Shown piece by piece: positions 28,367-35,701 of a DNA stretch of 35,701 nt (position 1 is its first letter; every line of letters begins with the position of its first letter). The DNA comes from an uncultured Flavobacteriaceae bacterium (GTDB lineage Bacteria > Bacteroidota > Bacteroidia > Flavobacteriales > Flavobacteriaceae). A program made the position numbers and the translations under genes. The notes under the pieces were generated by a model. That model was not told where the DNA came from and searched no databases. It saw only the letters and a program-made list of their open reading frames with translations. The stretch covers positions 1-35,701 of the forward strand of contig CAJJCA010000012.1 of NCBI GenBank assembly GCA_905182575.1. The letters run 5' to 3'.

Positions 28367-30932
28367 TTAAAATTGTTGTCCAATAATAAAATGGGTTTCC
28401 CATCCATTAGAAGTATTTGATCCAAAGGCTGGATTGTCAAATCCATAACCGAAATCGATTCCTAACAATCCAAATGCAGGCATGAAAATTCTTACGCCCA
28501 TTCCGGCAGATCGCTTTGAATTAAAAGGATTAAACGATTTAAAAGTGTCATAACCATTACCCGACTCTACGAAAGATAAAGCGTAAATAGAGGCACTTGG
28601 CTTAAGTGTTATTGGGTATCTCAACTCTATCGAAAACTTGTTGTAAATTAAGGAACCGTTTTGACTCGATAAAGACTGATTCTTGTATCCTCTAAGCGCT
28701 ATCGTTTCGCGACCGTCTAATGAATAATTCTGCATTCCATCTCCTCCTAAATAAAATCTTTCAAATGGAATATTTCCTCTGTCCAAATTGTAAGCTCCTA
28801 TAAATCCAAAGTCGGTTTGAGTTTTTAAAACCAATTTATCAATAATTCTGTGTGTACCAAGTTCCAGTAAATTTGACTTTATAATATTCTAACCATTTGA
28901 ATCTTTCTTGATCTATTTTTGCGACATCTCCTCCATTAACATTTTGAAATGCTCTCTGATTTTTAAGATCGGCAAAATCAACACCATTTATTAGTGAATA
29001 AGGGAGTGTGAATTTCCCACTAATACTAAAGCTTGATCCTCCCATTGGAAAAACAGGATTGGTGTAGGTATTGTCTCTGGACAAAGCGATGGTATAGGAA
29101 AGATTGTTTGCGACACCATTTCCAAAGGTAAACAGCCCTGTAAAATAATTGTTTAAGTTGTAGTATTGATAACCGATAGACTGTGATAAGGTAAAGTAAT
29201 CATCGGGAACTTTTAGCCTTCTGGCGAGTCCTAAAGTAATTCCGCTAATTTGAAAAGATTGACTCTTGTCAGCCCTACCCGTAAAGTAATCATAACGATA
29301 TTGAACCGTATGCGACAAAGAAGTAGAGAACTGAACAGGTTGTCGACCGCCCAACCAAGGTTCGGCAAAGCTAAAGCTGTAAGTTCTATAAAATTGACTT
29401 GCTTGAAGTCGTAGACTTAAACTCTGACCATCTCCCATGGGAAGGGGCTTGTAAGAATCCAAATCAAAAATATTTTTCATCGAGAAGTTGTTAAACGAAA
29501 GCCCCAAAGTTCCCAATGAAACCACCACCACCATAACCTCCTTGAAGTTCAATTTGACTTGCACCGGACTCTGTCAAACCATATTCTATATCAACAGTTC
29601 CTGCGTCTAGGATTAACGTTCTTAAAATCAGGATTGATGGCTTCAGCATCAAAAAAGCCAAGTTGACCAATCTCTCGAACCGTTCTTACCACTTGATCTT
29701 TACTGTATAGTTCCCCTGGCTTGGTTCTTAATTCTCTATAAATAACATGATCATTGGTTTTGGTGTTTCCAACTACCGTGATATGATCAAAATAGGCTAG
29801 CTTTCCTTCTGTTACGCGAATCTCAAAGTTAATGGTGTCATTTTCAGCACTTATCGCCATTTGCATTAATATTTGAAAATAAATAACCATTATTTTGGTA
29901 TAGGTTTGTCAGATCGTTTGCATCTGGCTTTTCGTCTGCAATACGTTTTTTGAGTAAAACACCATCGTAAGGTTCTCCTTTTGCAATTCCCAGAACTTGG
30001 GACAATTGATAGTTGTTGTAAACCGTATTTCCTAAGAAAGAAATATCACCAAAATAATAACGATTCCCCTCGTCAATATCAAAATTGATGCTCAGGGTGT
30101 TATCTTCATTTAAAATCAGAGTGTCTTTAATAATACGTGCATCTCTATATCCTTTTTCTTTGAAGAAATCCATTAGGTTGTCTTTGTCGCCCAAGAACTC
30201 TTCCTCAATATATTTTGATTTCTTCCAAAAACGAAGTAGAAATTTTGATTTGGTTTTTTTAAGCTTGCTTTTAAGTTTTTTATTACTAAAAACCTCATTC
30301 CCATTAAAATTGATCTCTTTAATCTTTATGCGTTTTCCACGGTCTACATTTACCACCATTTTTCTACCATTCTTTTCAGTAGTGTCGGGGATGATATTTA
30401 AAGCAACCTTTGTATTTAAAAAACCTTCTTTTTTATATTTATTAATAATGTAGTTTCGGGTATTGGTCAAAAAACTTTCAGATAGTTTTTTTCCTTTGGT
30501 CAATTCAGTTTCATCAATAATGGTTTCGATTTTCCCCTTTTTTATTCCGTTTATTTTCACATCGGTTAAAGTAGGGAGTTCATCGATTTCAATTTCCAAA
30601 CTAACGCCATCGCCATCTACTTTGGTAATGTAAAAATTAATGTCGCTAAACAATTGGAGCCCCCAAAGTTTACTGATCACTGCACTGATCTCATCCCCAG
30701 GAATGCTTACTTTTTGTCCCTTTCTGAGTCCACTATAGGAAACAACCGTTTGGTTGCTAAAGGTTTTTAATCCTTTAACGGTGATGGTGTCAATGATATA
30801 GGTTTTGCCCTTTACAAATCCACTAAGATCTTGTGCTTGAATTAATGAAAAGTTCAAAGACAATATGAAAATTAGAAATAAATCTACTCGGATGAGAGAC
30901 CTATTGAAGAAGTTGCTCACTTGTTTTTCCAA
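28367..30932 (-). CDS. bamA: BamA, outer-membrane protein assembly factor
   Basis: About 853 residues across four breaks. It is the essential insertase of outer-membrane beta-barrels. The signal peptide is in FLIFILSLNFSLIQAQ. POTRA domains follow: YIIDTITVKGLKTFSNQTVV, RIKIKEINFNGNEVFSNKKL, YYFGDISFLGNTVYNNYQL and LAYFDHITVVGNTKTNDHVI each open one. The Omp85 barrel contains IELQGGYGGGG and PMGGSSFSISGKFTLPY, and ends in a final aromatic strand ETHFIIGQQF. Extra bases near 29863, 29612, 29518 and 28843 break the frame with no loss of conserved text; since bamA cannot be lost, these are best read as sequence errors. Its start overlaps the end of uppS by 32 bases. Confidence 0.94.
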
Positions 30933-31632
30933 ATCTACGCTCTCGTTTTTGGTAATTTATTATTGCTTTGTGTAAATGTTTTTTTCTAAAATCAGGCCAA
31001 AGTACTTTTGAAAAATACAATTCGGCGTATGCTATTTGCCATAATAGAAAATTACTAATTCTTTTTTCGCCACTGGTTCTAATCAGTAAATCTACATCTG
31101 GTAAATCGCGGGTATAAAGATGCTCATTTATAATGGATTGGTCAATTTTTTCGGGAGAAATTATATTATTTTTAACCTTGACGGCCAGTTGTTTAATTGC
31201 TCGCTCGATTTCCTCTCGGCCACCATAACTAAGTGCCAAAGTCAATGTCATTTCTGAGTTGTTTTCAGTTTGTTTGATAACATAATCCAGTTCTTTTTGA
31301 ACTGACAAAGGAAGTTGATCCGTATTACCAATGACGTTTAGCTTTATTCTGTTTTTTAATAGTTTTTCAAATTCGCTTTTTAGGGAACTGAGTAACAACT
31401 TCATCAGAACCCCAATTTCTTCTTCGGGACGTTTCCAGTTTTCAGTTGAAAAAGCATAAAGTGTTAGGTGTTTGATTTTAAGTACAGCGCACTCTTCAAC
31501 AACTTCTTGAACAGCTTTAACACCCTTTGTGTGACCAAAGAGGCGATTTTCACCTTTATTTTTTGCCCAACGACCGTTTCCATCCATAATGATGGCTAGG
31601 TGTTGCGGTATTTCATTTTTGAATTCCCTCAT
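30901..31632 (-). CDS. uppS: Undecaprenyl diphosphate synthase (isoprenyl transferase)
   Basis: Intact, 243 residues, cytoplasmic. It condenses isopentenyl units onto farnesyl diphosphate in cis to build the C55 lipid carrier for peptidoglycan and surface glycans. The catalytic Asp is at residue 17 in IIMDGNGRWAKNKG; FSTENWKRP and the C-terminal RTSGEKRISNFLLWQIAYAE are hallmark motifs. It starts two bases before the PorG-like gene's stop and overlaps bamA, so the operon is tightly packed. The order porG-uppS-bamA-ompH-ompH matches P. gingivalis PG0189-PG0193 as I recall. Confidence 0.97.
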   Translation of the reverse strand: MREFKNEIPQHLAIIMDGNGRWAKNKGENRLFGHTKGVKAVQEVVEECAVLKIKHLTLYAFSTENWKRPEEEIGVLMKLLLSSLKSEFEKLLKNRIKLNVIGNTDQLPLSVQKELDYVIKQTENNSEMTLTLALSYGGREEIERAIKQLAVKVKNNIISPEKIDQSIINEHLYTRDLPDVDLLIRTSGEKRISNFLLWQIAYAELYFSKVLWPDFRKKHLHKAIINYQKRERRFGKTSEQLLQ

Positions 31633-31634
31633 TA

Positions 31635-32330
31635 TTATTCTTTACAATAACACGGCAGTTCACCAAAGGTAAATGAAATTGTTAAACCTGTGAAAACATA
31701 CCAGTCATTATTGTTTAAATTTCCAAACTTTAGCGCGGTTGAGTTTTTGAAGGGACCAACAGGGTTACTTCCATCAATATTGTCCGTAAATGTAGCTCTT
31801 GCTCCAATTTCCAGTCCGACCACTGTTTTTGCATTTAGATTGGTCTTCACCCCAACGATAATTGGAAGGGCAAAATTCCTCGCGGTGTCATATTTTACTG
31901 GCTCAAGGGTAACAAGGTCGTGATAAAACAGGTCGTGTTGAAAATAACTTACTCCTAAATAGAGATAGTGTGCAAATTCCCTATCGCTCCCGTGTAAATT
32001 AAAATCAACAAAATTGATTTCAATTCCTACCGAAAGTTCTTGAATGGGATTGTTAAATCGATATTTTCGTTTGAAACGGTTCGTATCAGCAGGATTGTAA
32101 TCACTCTTTTTTATTTTAGTAAATAGGGCACTTGCCCTTAATGAATAGCGCGTCGTCATGTTCCACTTGTAAATCAATCCAAGGGCAACATTCTCTGGGT
32201 AAACATAATAACTAGCACCTACATCACCAATATAATTAGCACCACCAATGAATGCACCCAATTCGTGAAACTGAGAATAGGAATTCAACTGGAGGTTAAT
32301 AGCGATAAGAAAAAGAATTAATCTTTTCAT
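31635..32330 (-). CDS. porG: DUF6089/PorG-like outer-membrane beta-barrel, probable T9SS component
   Basis: Intact, 231 residues. The signal peptide is MKRLILFLIAINLQLNSYSQ. The mature part starts HELGAFIGGANYIGDVG and consists of alternating amphipathic strands (LGLIYKWNMTTRYSLRASAL, LSVGIEINFVDFNLHG, TVVGLEIGARATF, WYVFTGLTISFTFG) expected for a small barrel. A Cys pair near the end (ELPCYCKE) is notable. PorG in P. gingivalis anchors the PorK/N ring at the outer membrane and lies immediately upstream of uppS, as here. The call rests on synteny, fold and size; the symbol is tentative. Confidence 0.75.
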   Translation of the reverse strand: MKRLILFLIAINLQLNSYSQFHELGAFIGGANYIGDVGASYYVYPENVALGLIYKWNMTTRYSLRASALFTKIKKSDYNPADTNRFKRKYRFNNPIQELSVGIEINFVDFNLHGSDREFAHYLYLGVSYFQHDLFYHDLVTLEPVKYDTARNFALPIIVGVKTNLNAKTVVGLEIGARATFTDNIDGSNPVGPFKNSTALKFGNLNNNDWYVFTGLTISFTFGELPCYCKE

Positions 32331-32411
32331 TAAGTTCTATAGTAAAAGCCCATTGAGCCTTTGTTTTTTTAGGGTTCTTGGTGTTCTTACTTAAACTAAT
32401 AAAAGGAAGAT

Positions 32412-33296
32412 TTATTGCCTATTTCGGGTGTCATAACCCCAAAATAGTTTGTCTCTTAAGGTTTTGAAATAATTATCTCCGTCAAGCTCGACAGTAAATA
32501 TTGAAAAAGGAGCCTTTTTCAGCTTTCGATGGTAGTTCCATTATTGACCGTAACAATCCGAGAATCCAAAGACAGTAAATGGTCACTTCCCCTGCCATCA
32601 ACTTTTAGTTTAATAACGGCTTCTTGTGGAACAATCAGAGGTCTTACGTTGATGTTATGCGGGGCGATGGGATTCAGTACAAAGGCTTTGGTTTCGGGAG
32701 CTAGGATTGGTCCGCCACTGCTTAGAGAGTAACCAGTAGATCCAGTTGGCGTAGCAATAATTAGTCCGTCAGCCCAGTAGCTTGTTAGGTATTCTTCATC
32801 AATTTGAGTCTCAATGTTTAACATTGAAGTGGTATTCTTTCGGTTGATAGTTACTTCATTGAGGGCATAGGGAAACTCTTGAATCGAATCTACCGAAGAA
32901 GAAAGTTGGAGGGACAACAAAGACCGTTGAACCAATTTGTATTTTTTTTGAAAAAATTTATTAAGTCCTTCATTCAAAGACTTCCTTCTGAAGACTGGTC
33001 AGAAAACCTAAACGACCCGTGTTGATTCCTAAAATAGGAATTTGACTGTCTTTTACAAAAGTAATGGAGCGAAGCAAGGTGCCGTCCCCTCCGATAGAAA
33101 ACAAAAAGTCGATTCTTGAATCGATGGTTCCTTCAGGATTAAAGACATCGTATGTTTTTGGTTTTTCCGTAAGATGGTTGATTAATCTTTTATCCAAGCT
33201 GAGCGGGTGTCCCTCTTTTTCAAGATATGCAATGGTCGCTTTAGCATACTCTATGGTAGCGGGGGTGTCAAAAGCACAATAGATTGCAATATTCAT
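32412..33296 (-). CDS. nadK: NAD kinase
   Basis: About 294 residues across two breaks. It phosphorylates NAD to NADP and is essential. The GGDG ATP/NAD motif is at residues 69-72 (FSIGGDGTLLRS). NEVTINR and the family motif TPTGSTGYSLSSGGPI follow, then APHNINVRPLIVP. One extra base near 32977 splits the gene after LQKEVF, and one missing base near 32517 hides the last ~35 residues (KKAPFSIFTVELDGD... ending in DTRNRQ), which resume in the next frame down to TAA 32412-32414. It is the first gene of the minus-strand envelope operon and divergent from pdxJ. Confidence 0.93.
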
Positions 33297-33312
33297 TGGT
33301 CTGTTATTTCGA

Positions 33313-33326
33313 TGTAAAATTACAAA
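33313..33326 (-). promoter_or_regulatory. Left copy of a 14-bp inverted repeat, before nadK
   Basis: Reads TTTGTAATTTTACA on the minus strand, with 16 bases between it and the nadK ATG. The identical 14 bases occur in mirror orientation at 33380-33393, also 16 bases before a start codon. Probably shared promoter/leader sequence. Confidence 0.6.
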
Positions 33327-33375
33327 ACTTTATCTGGAAGACCTTTTGATAATTAAAATTTAGATCAAGCCATCA

Positions 33376-33393
33376 TAAGTTTGTAATTTTACA
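33376..33393 (+). promoter_or_regulatory. Candidate -7 element and right copy of the 14-bp inverted repeat, before pdxJ
   Basis: TAAGTTTG (33376-33383) is an exact TAnnTTTG; TTTGTAATTTTACA (33380-33393) overlaps it and mirrors 33313-33326. It ends 16 bases before the pdxJ ATG. The nearest upstream TTTG (33345-33348) is 27 bases away, longer than usual. Confidence 0.6.
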
Positions 33394-33409
33394 CCTTATT
33401 GTAAAAGTA

Positions 33410-34126
33410 ATGACCAAATTAAGCGTAAATATTAATAAAATTGCAACTCTTAGGAATTCAAGAGGAGGCAATGTCCCTAATTTACTTAAAGTTGCGGCGG
33501 ATCTTCAAGCATATGGAGCACAAGGAATCACGATTCATCCAAGACCAGACGAGCGCCATATTCGCTATGCAGATGCAAAAGCACTGCCTGAAGTTGTTCA
33601 TACAGAATTTAATATTGAAGGAAACCCAAATCCAAAATTCATTGAACTTGTCAAGCAAATTAGACCTACTCAGGTTACATTAGTTCCAGATGGAGAGGAT
33701 GCGATCACCTCAAACGCGGGTTGGGATACGGTAAAACATAAAGACTTTTTAAGTGAAGTAATTCAAGAATTTAAAAGTTTGGACATAAGAACCTCAATTT
33801 TCGTTGATCCTGTTGAGGAGATGGTAAAAGGAGCTGAAAAAACAGGAGCCGATCGGATAGAGCTTTATACAGAGTTTTTTGCAGAACACTATCTTAAAAA
33901 CGCAGACCATGCGATTGCTCCCTATTTGAGCGCTGCTATTTGCGCAAATGATTTGGGCATAGGAATCAACGCGGGGCATGACTTAAGTCTAGAAAACATA
34001 GCTTTTTTCTCAAGAAATATTCCCCAACTGTTAGAAGTTTCCATTGGGCACGCTTTGGTGAGTGAATCCTTATACTTGGGCTTTGAAAATGTCATCCCGA
34101 TGTACCTGCAGAAACTAGTTAAATGA
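33410..34126 (+). CDS. pdxJ: Pyridoxine 5'-phosphate synthase
   Basis: Intact, 238 residues, cytoplasmic TIM barrel. It condenses 3-amino-2-oxopropyl phosphate with deoxyxylulose 5-phosphate, the ring-forming step of DXP-dependent vitamin B6 synthesis. Family motifs: KLSVNINKIATLRNSRGG at the start, ITIHPRPDERHI near 40-51, VTLVPDGE, and the late GIGINAGHDLSLEN. The Lys in NINKIA stands where many PdxJ proteins have His; I believe this is usual in flavobacteria. Its stop overlaps the hydrolase start as ATGA, suggesting coupling. Confidence 0.96.
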   Translation: MTKLSVNINKIATLRNSRGGNVPNLLKVAADLQAYGAQGITIHPRPDERHIRYADAKALPEVVHTEFNIEGNPNPKFIELVKQIRPTQVTLVPDGEDAITSNAGWDTVKHKDFLSEVIQEFKSLDIRTSIFVDPVEEMVKGAEKTGADRIELYTEFFAEHYLKNADHAIAPYLSAAICANDLGIGINAGHDLSLENIAFFSRNIPQLLEVSIGHALVSESLYLGFENVIPMYLQKLVK

Positions 34127-34898
34127 GTCTTTTACACTCAAATATCATAGGAGACTCAGGAAAAGAATTACTTATTTTACACGGGTTTTTGGGGATGAGC
34201 GACAATTGGAAAAGACAAGCGCAAAACTTTGTGGCAAAAGGCTTTAGAGTGCACTTGATTGACCATAGAAATCATGGCAGAAGCTTTTGGAGCGATCAGT
34301 TCTCTTATGGAGAACTTGTGAAGGATTTGTACAATTATGTCCATCATCATAATTTGAAATCAGTGATTTTGTTGGGGCATTCTATGGGTGGAAAAACGGC
34401 CATGCTTTTTGCAGCACTTTACCCAGAATTCGTTTCAAAACTAATCGTAGCAGATATTGCTCCTAAATACTATAAGCCCCACCACCAATCAATTTTAGAG
34501 GGTTTGAGCAGTATCGATTTTGATATTGTTAAAACAAGAAATACAGCAGATATCCAATTAAAAAAATATATTTCTGATGACAGACTACGCGACAATTTCT
34601 ATTGAAAAATTTATATTGGATTACTCCCGATAAATTAGGATTTAGGATGAATGTAGCCGTTTTAAAAAATTGTGGAGAACAATTGGGAGCTGCCCTCGAT
34701 TCTGAAGCTAATTATTCTAAACCGACTTTATTCATAATTGGAGAAAATTCTAATTATGTAAAAGAAGCAATCGATGGAGAACTGATTTTGGAACATTTTC
34801 CCCAATCTGAAATTATTGGAATTCCTGATGCAGGGCATTGGCTTCATGCCGAGCAGCCAAAACTGTTTTTTGAAAAAGTCATTGGCTGGTTGTCCTAA
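34123..34898 (+). CDS. Alpha/beta-fold hydrolase (YbfF-like esterase)
   Basis: About 257 residues. The oxyanion region HGFLGMSDNWK is near residue 19, the nucleophile elbow is GHSMGGKTAM near residue 86 with Ser as nucleophile, and the catalytic His is in PDAGHWLHAEQP near the C-terminus. YbfF-type enzymes hydrolyse short acyl or acyl-CoA esters; the real substrate is unknown. The frame breaks at 34588-34591 where CGCG replaces an expected CG, a two-base excess; DDRLR continues as QFLLKNLYWI in the next frame. It overlaps pdxJ by four bases. Confidence 0.9.
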
Positions 34899-34901
34899 AA
34901 C

Positions 34902-34923
34902 CATAAGACTTTTTATGTTTTTT
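34902..34923 (+). terminator. Weak AT-rich terminator candidate after the hydrolase
   Basis: CATAA (34902-34906) pairs with TTATG (34913-34917) over a 6-base loop, followed by six T bases. The stem is short, so this is tentative. Confidence 0.35.
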
Positions 34924-34984
34924 ACATTAAAGTATGAAAATGTGATAAAATATAACAAAATGGAAATTACCTTTTTACGATAAT

Positions 34985-34992
34985 TACATTTG
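34985..34992 (+). promoter_or_regulatory. Candidate -7 promoter element for the GNAT gene
   Basis: TACATTTG is an exact TAnnTTTG and ends 13 bases before the ATG at 35006. No clear -33 element was seen. Confidence 0.4.
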
Positions 34993-35005
34993 CAATCTAT
35001 TTATT

Positions 35006-35490
35006 ATGGACGTAGAAATCAGAAAAGCAGTAAAGGCTGATGCTGAGGGAATTTTAGCGTTAATTCAAGAGTTGGCAACTTTTGAACAAGAACCAGACGC
35101 ACTTATTTTAGATAAAAAAAACATTGAAGAGGATGGGTTTGGTGCGCAAATCCTTTGTTCAGCTGTTTTGTGGCAGTTTTCAAAAGAAAAATCATCGCAA
35201 TCGCACTTTTTTATCCGCGATATTCTACTTGGAAAGGAGCTACACTGCATCTGGAAGATCTTGTTGTGACTGAAAAAATGAAAGGAAAAGGAATTGGCAC
35301 AAAGCTTTATAAAGCTTTTCTTTCTCATGCTGATTCCCTTGGGGTCGATCGGGTTGAGTGGGTTGTGCTCGACTGGAATACCACTGCAATTCAGTTTTAT
35401 GAGAAAAGCGGCGCAAAAGTATTGTCAGATTGGAATATTGTCCAGATGGATCGATCAAGCATTAAGAACTATATATTAGAAAATAAATGA
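35006..35490 (+). CDS. GNAT family N-acetyltransferase
   Basis: About 160 residues. It transfers an acetyl group from acetyl-CoA to an amine; relatives of this subgroup resemble diamine (spermidine/spermine-type) acetyltransferases, so a polyamine or similar substrate is possible. Motifs: VEIRKAVKADAEGILALIQE at the start, YPRYSTWKGATLHLEDLVV centrally, the acetyl-CoA loop MKGKGIGTKLYKAF, and VLDWNTTAIQFYEKSGAKV near the end. The frame breaks at 35144-35147 where GCGC replaces an expected GC (two extra bases); the text then reads ANPLFSCFVAVF. The stop overlaps the aspartate kinase ATG (ATGA). Confidence 0.9.
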
Positions 35491-35701
35491 GAGTATTCAA
35501 ATTTGGTGGCGCTTCTGTAAAAGATGCTGCTGGAGTAATTAATATTTTAAGTGTTTTAAAACACACAGGCTTTTCAGAAACCTTGATTGTCGTTTCTGCA
35601 ATGGGAAAAACCACAAATGCCTTAGAGGAAGTAGTGAAGAACTATTTTGATGAGACCCCACGGTATCTTGAATATCTTGAGAAGATAAAACAAAATCATT
35701 A
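35487..35701 (+). CDS. Aspartate kinase, N-terminal fragment (runs off the window)
   Basis: The first 71 codons are present. The N-terminus MRVFKFGGASVKDAAGV carries the KFGGxSV phosphate-binding motif of aspartokinases, and LIVVSAMGKTTNALEE is the second conserved block. The enzyme phosphorylates aspartate, the entry to lysine, threonine, methionine and diaminopimelate. Whether it is monofunctional or fused to homoserine dehydrogenase cannot be seen. The start overlaps the acetyltransferase stop by four bases. Confidence 0.93.
   Translation, partial: MRVFKFGGASVKDAAGVINILSVLKHTGFSETLIVVSAMGKTTNALEEVVKNYFDETPRYLEYLEKIKQNH

Noticed and set aside
2139-29613. CTAG at or beside several frame breaks (near 2140, 11104 and 29612), considered as a shared cause such as a modified CTAG site.
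   Set aside because: Only three of about 25 breaks fit, and other CTAG occurrences sit in unbroken frames, so chance is adequate.
28367-30932. bamA split into four separate genes or a pseudogene.
   Set aside because: All four pieces join end to end by removal of single bases, and the gene is essential with no other copy in view.
1-35701. CRISPR arrays, insertion sequences, prophage, attachment sites, tRNA or rRNA genes, riboswitches.
   Set aside because: None seen on reading. There are no regularly spaced repeats, transposase motifs, cloverleaf-like segments or terminal inverted repeats. A covariance-model scan would settle small RNAs and riboswitches.

Overview
The window is AT-rich chromosomal DNA from a member of the Bacteroidota, almost certainly the Flavobacteriaceae. 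Evidence for this is SprA and a PorG-like protein of the type IX secretion/gliding system, flavobacterial-type cytochrome oxidase subunits, TonB proteins with a poly-proline stretch, upstream motifs resembling the Bacteroidota -7 element TAnnTTTG, and few Shine-Dalgarno sequences. It reads as mostly core genome. I found no phage, transposon, CRISPR array, tRNA or rRNA.

Layout. 1-1217: the end of a secreted FG-GAP/VCBS repeat protein and a PhyH-family dioxygenase. 1396-12117: malic enzyme (maeB), Holliday-junction protein ruvA, the very large T9SS translocon gene sprA, and gcvH. 12210-13735: an intact tonB-like gene with a strong terminator, then a decayed second copy. 13818-18882: a cytochrome c oxidase maturation and subunit cluster (heme O synthase, two subunit III proteins, subunit IV, a cysteine-free SCO-like protein, a true SCO1/SenC, a DUF420 membrane protein and a small CxxC protein). 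19097-24865: a complete MacAB-TolC-like efflux operon. 24928-27123: tsaB (+), an Nfu-type Fe-S scaffold (-) and a gamma-carbonic-anhydrase-fold protein (+). 27181-33296, all on the minus strand: nadK, porG-like, uppS, bamA and two OmpH/Skp-like genes, an outer-membrane assembly operon. 33410-35701: pdxJ, an alpha/beta hydrolase, a GNAT acetyltransferase and the start of an aspartate kinase.

The genes fit together around envelope function. SprA and PorG serve type IX secretion. BamA and the Skp-like chaperones insert outer-membrane proteins. UppS makes the lipid carrier for wall and surface glycans. TonB energises the outer membrane. The oxidase cluster supplies respiration, and the ABC operon exports small molecules.

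A dominant feature is sequence quality. Around 25 single- or two-base indels and two in-frame TAG codons interrupt genes that should be essential (bamA, nadK, sprA, maeB). Protein conservation continues unchanged on both sides of each break. I read these as uncorrected, insertion-biased sequencing or assembly errors and report those genes as whole units spanning the breaks. The second tonB copy differs: it carries several independent nonsense substitutions as well as indels and looks truly dead.

I did not find a clearly new biological system. The items most worth a second look are the mirror-image 14-bp repeat between nadK and pdxJ, the nine-G tract inside sprA, the cysteine-free SCO relative with its 69-residue CxxC neighbour, and the short leader ORF plus palindrome ahead of the efflux operon.
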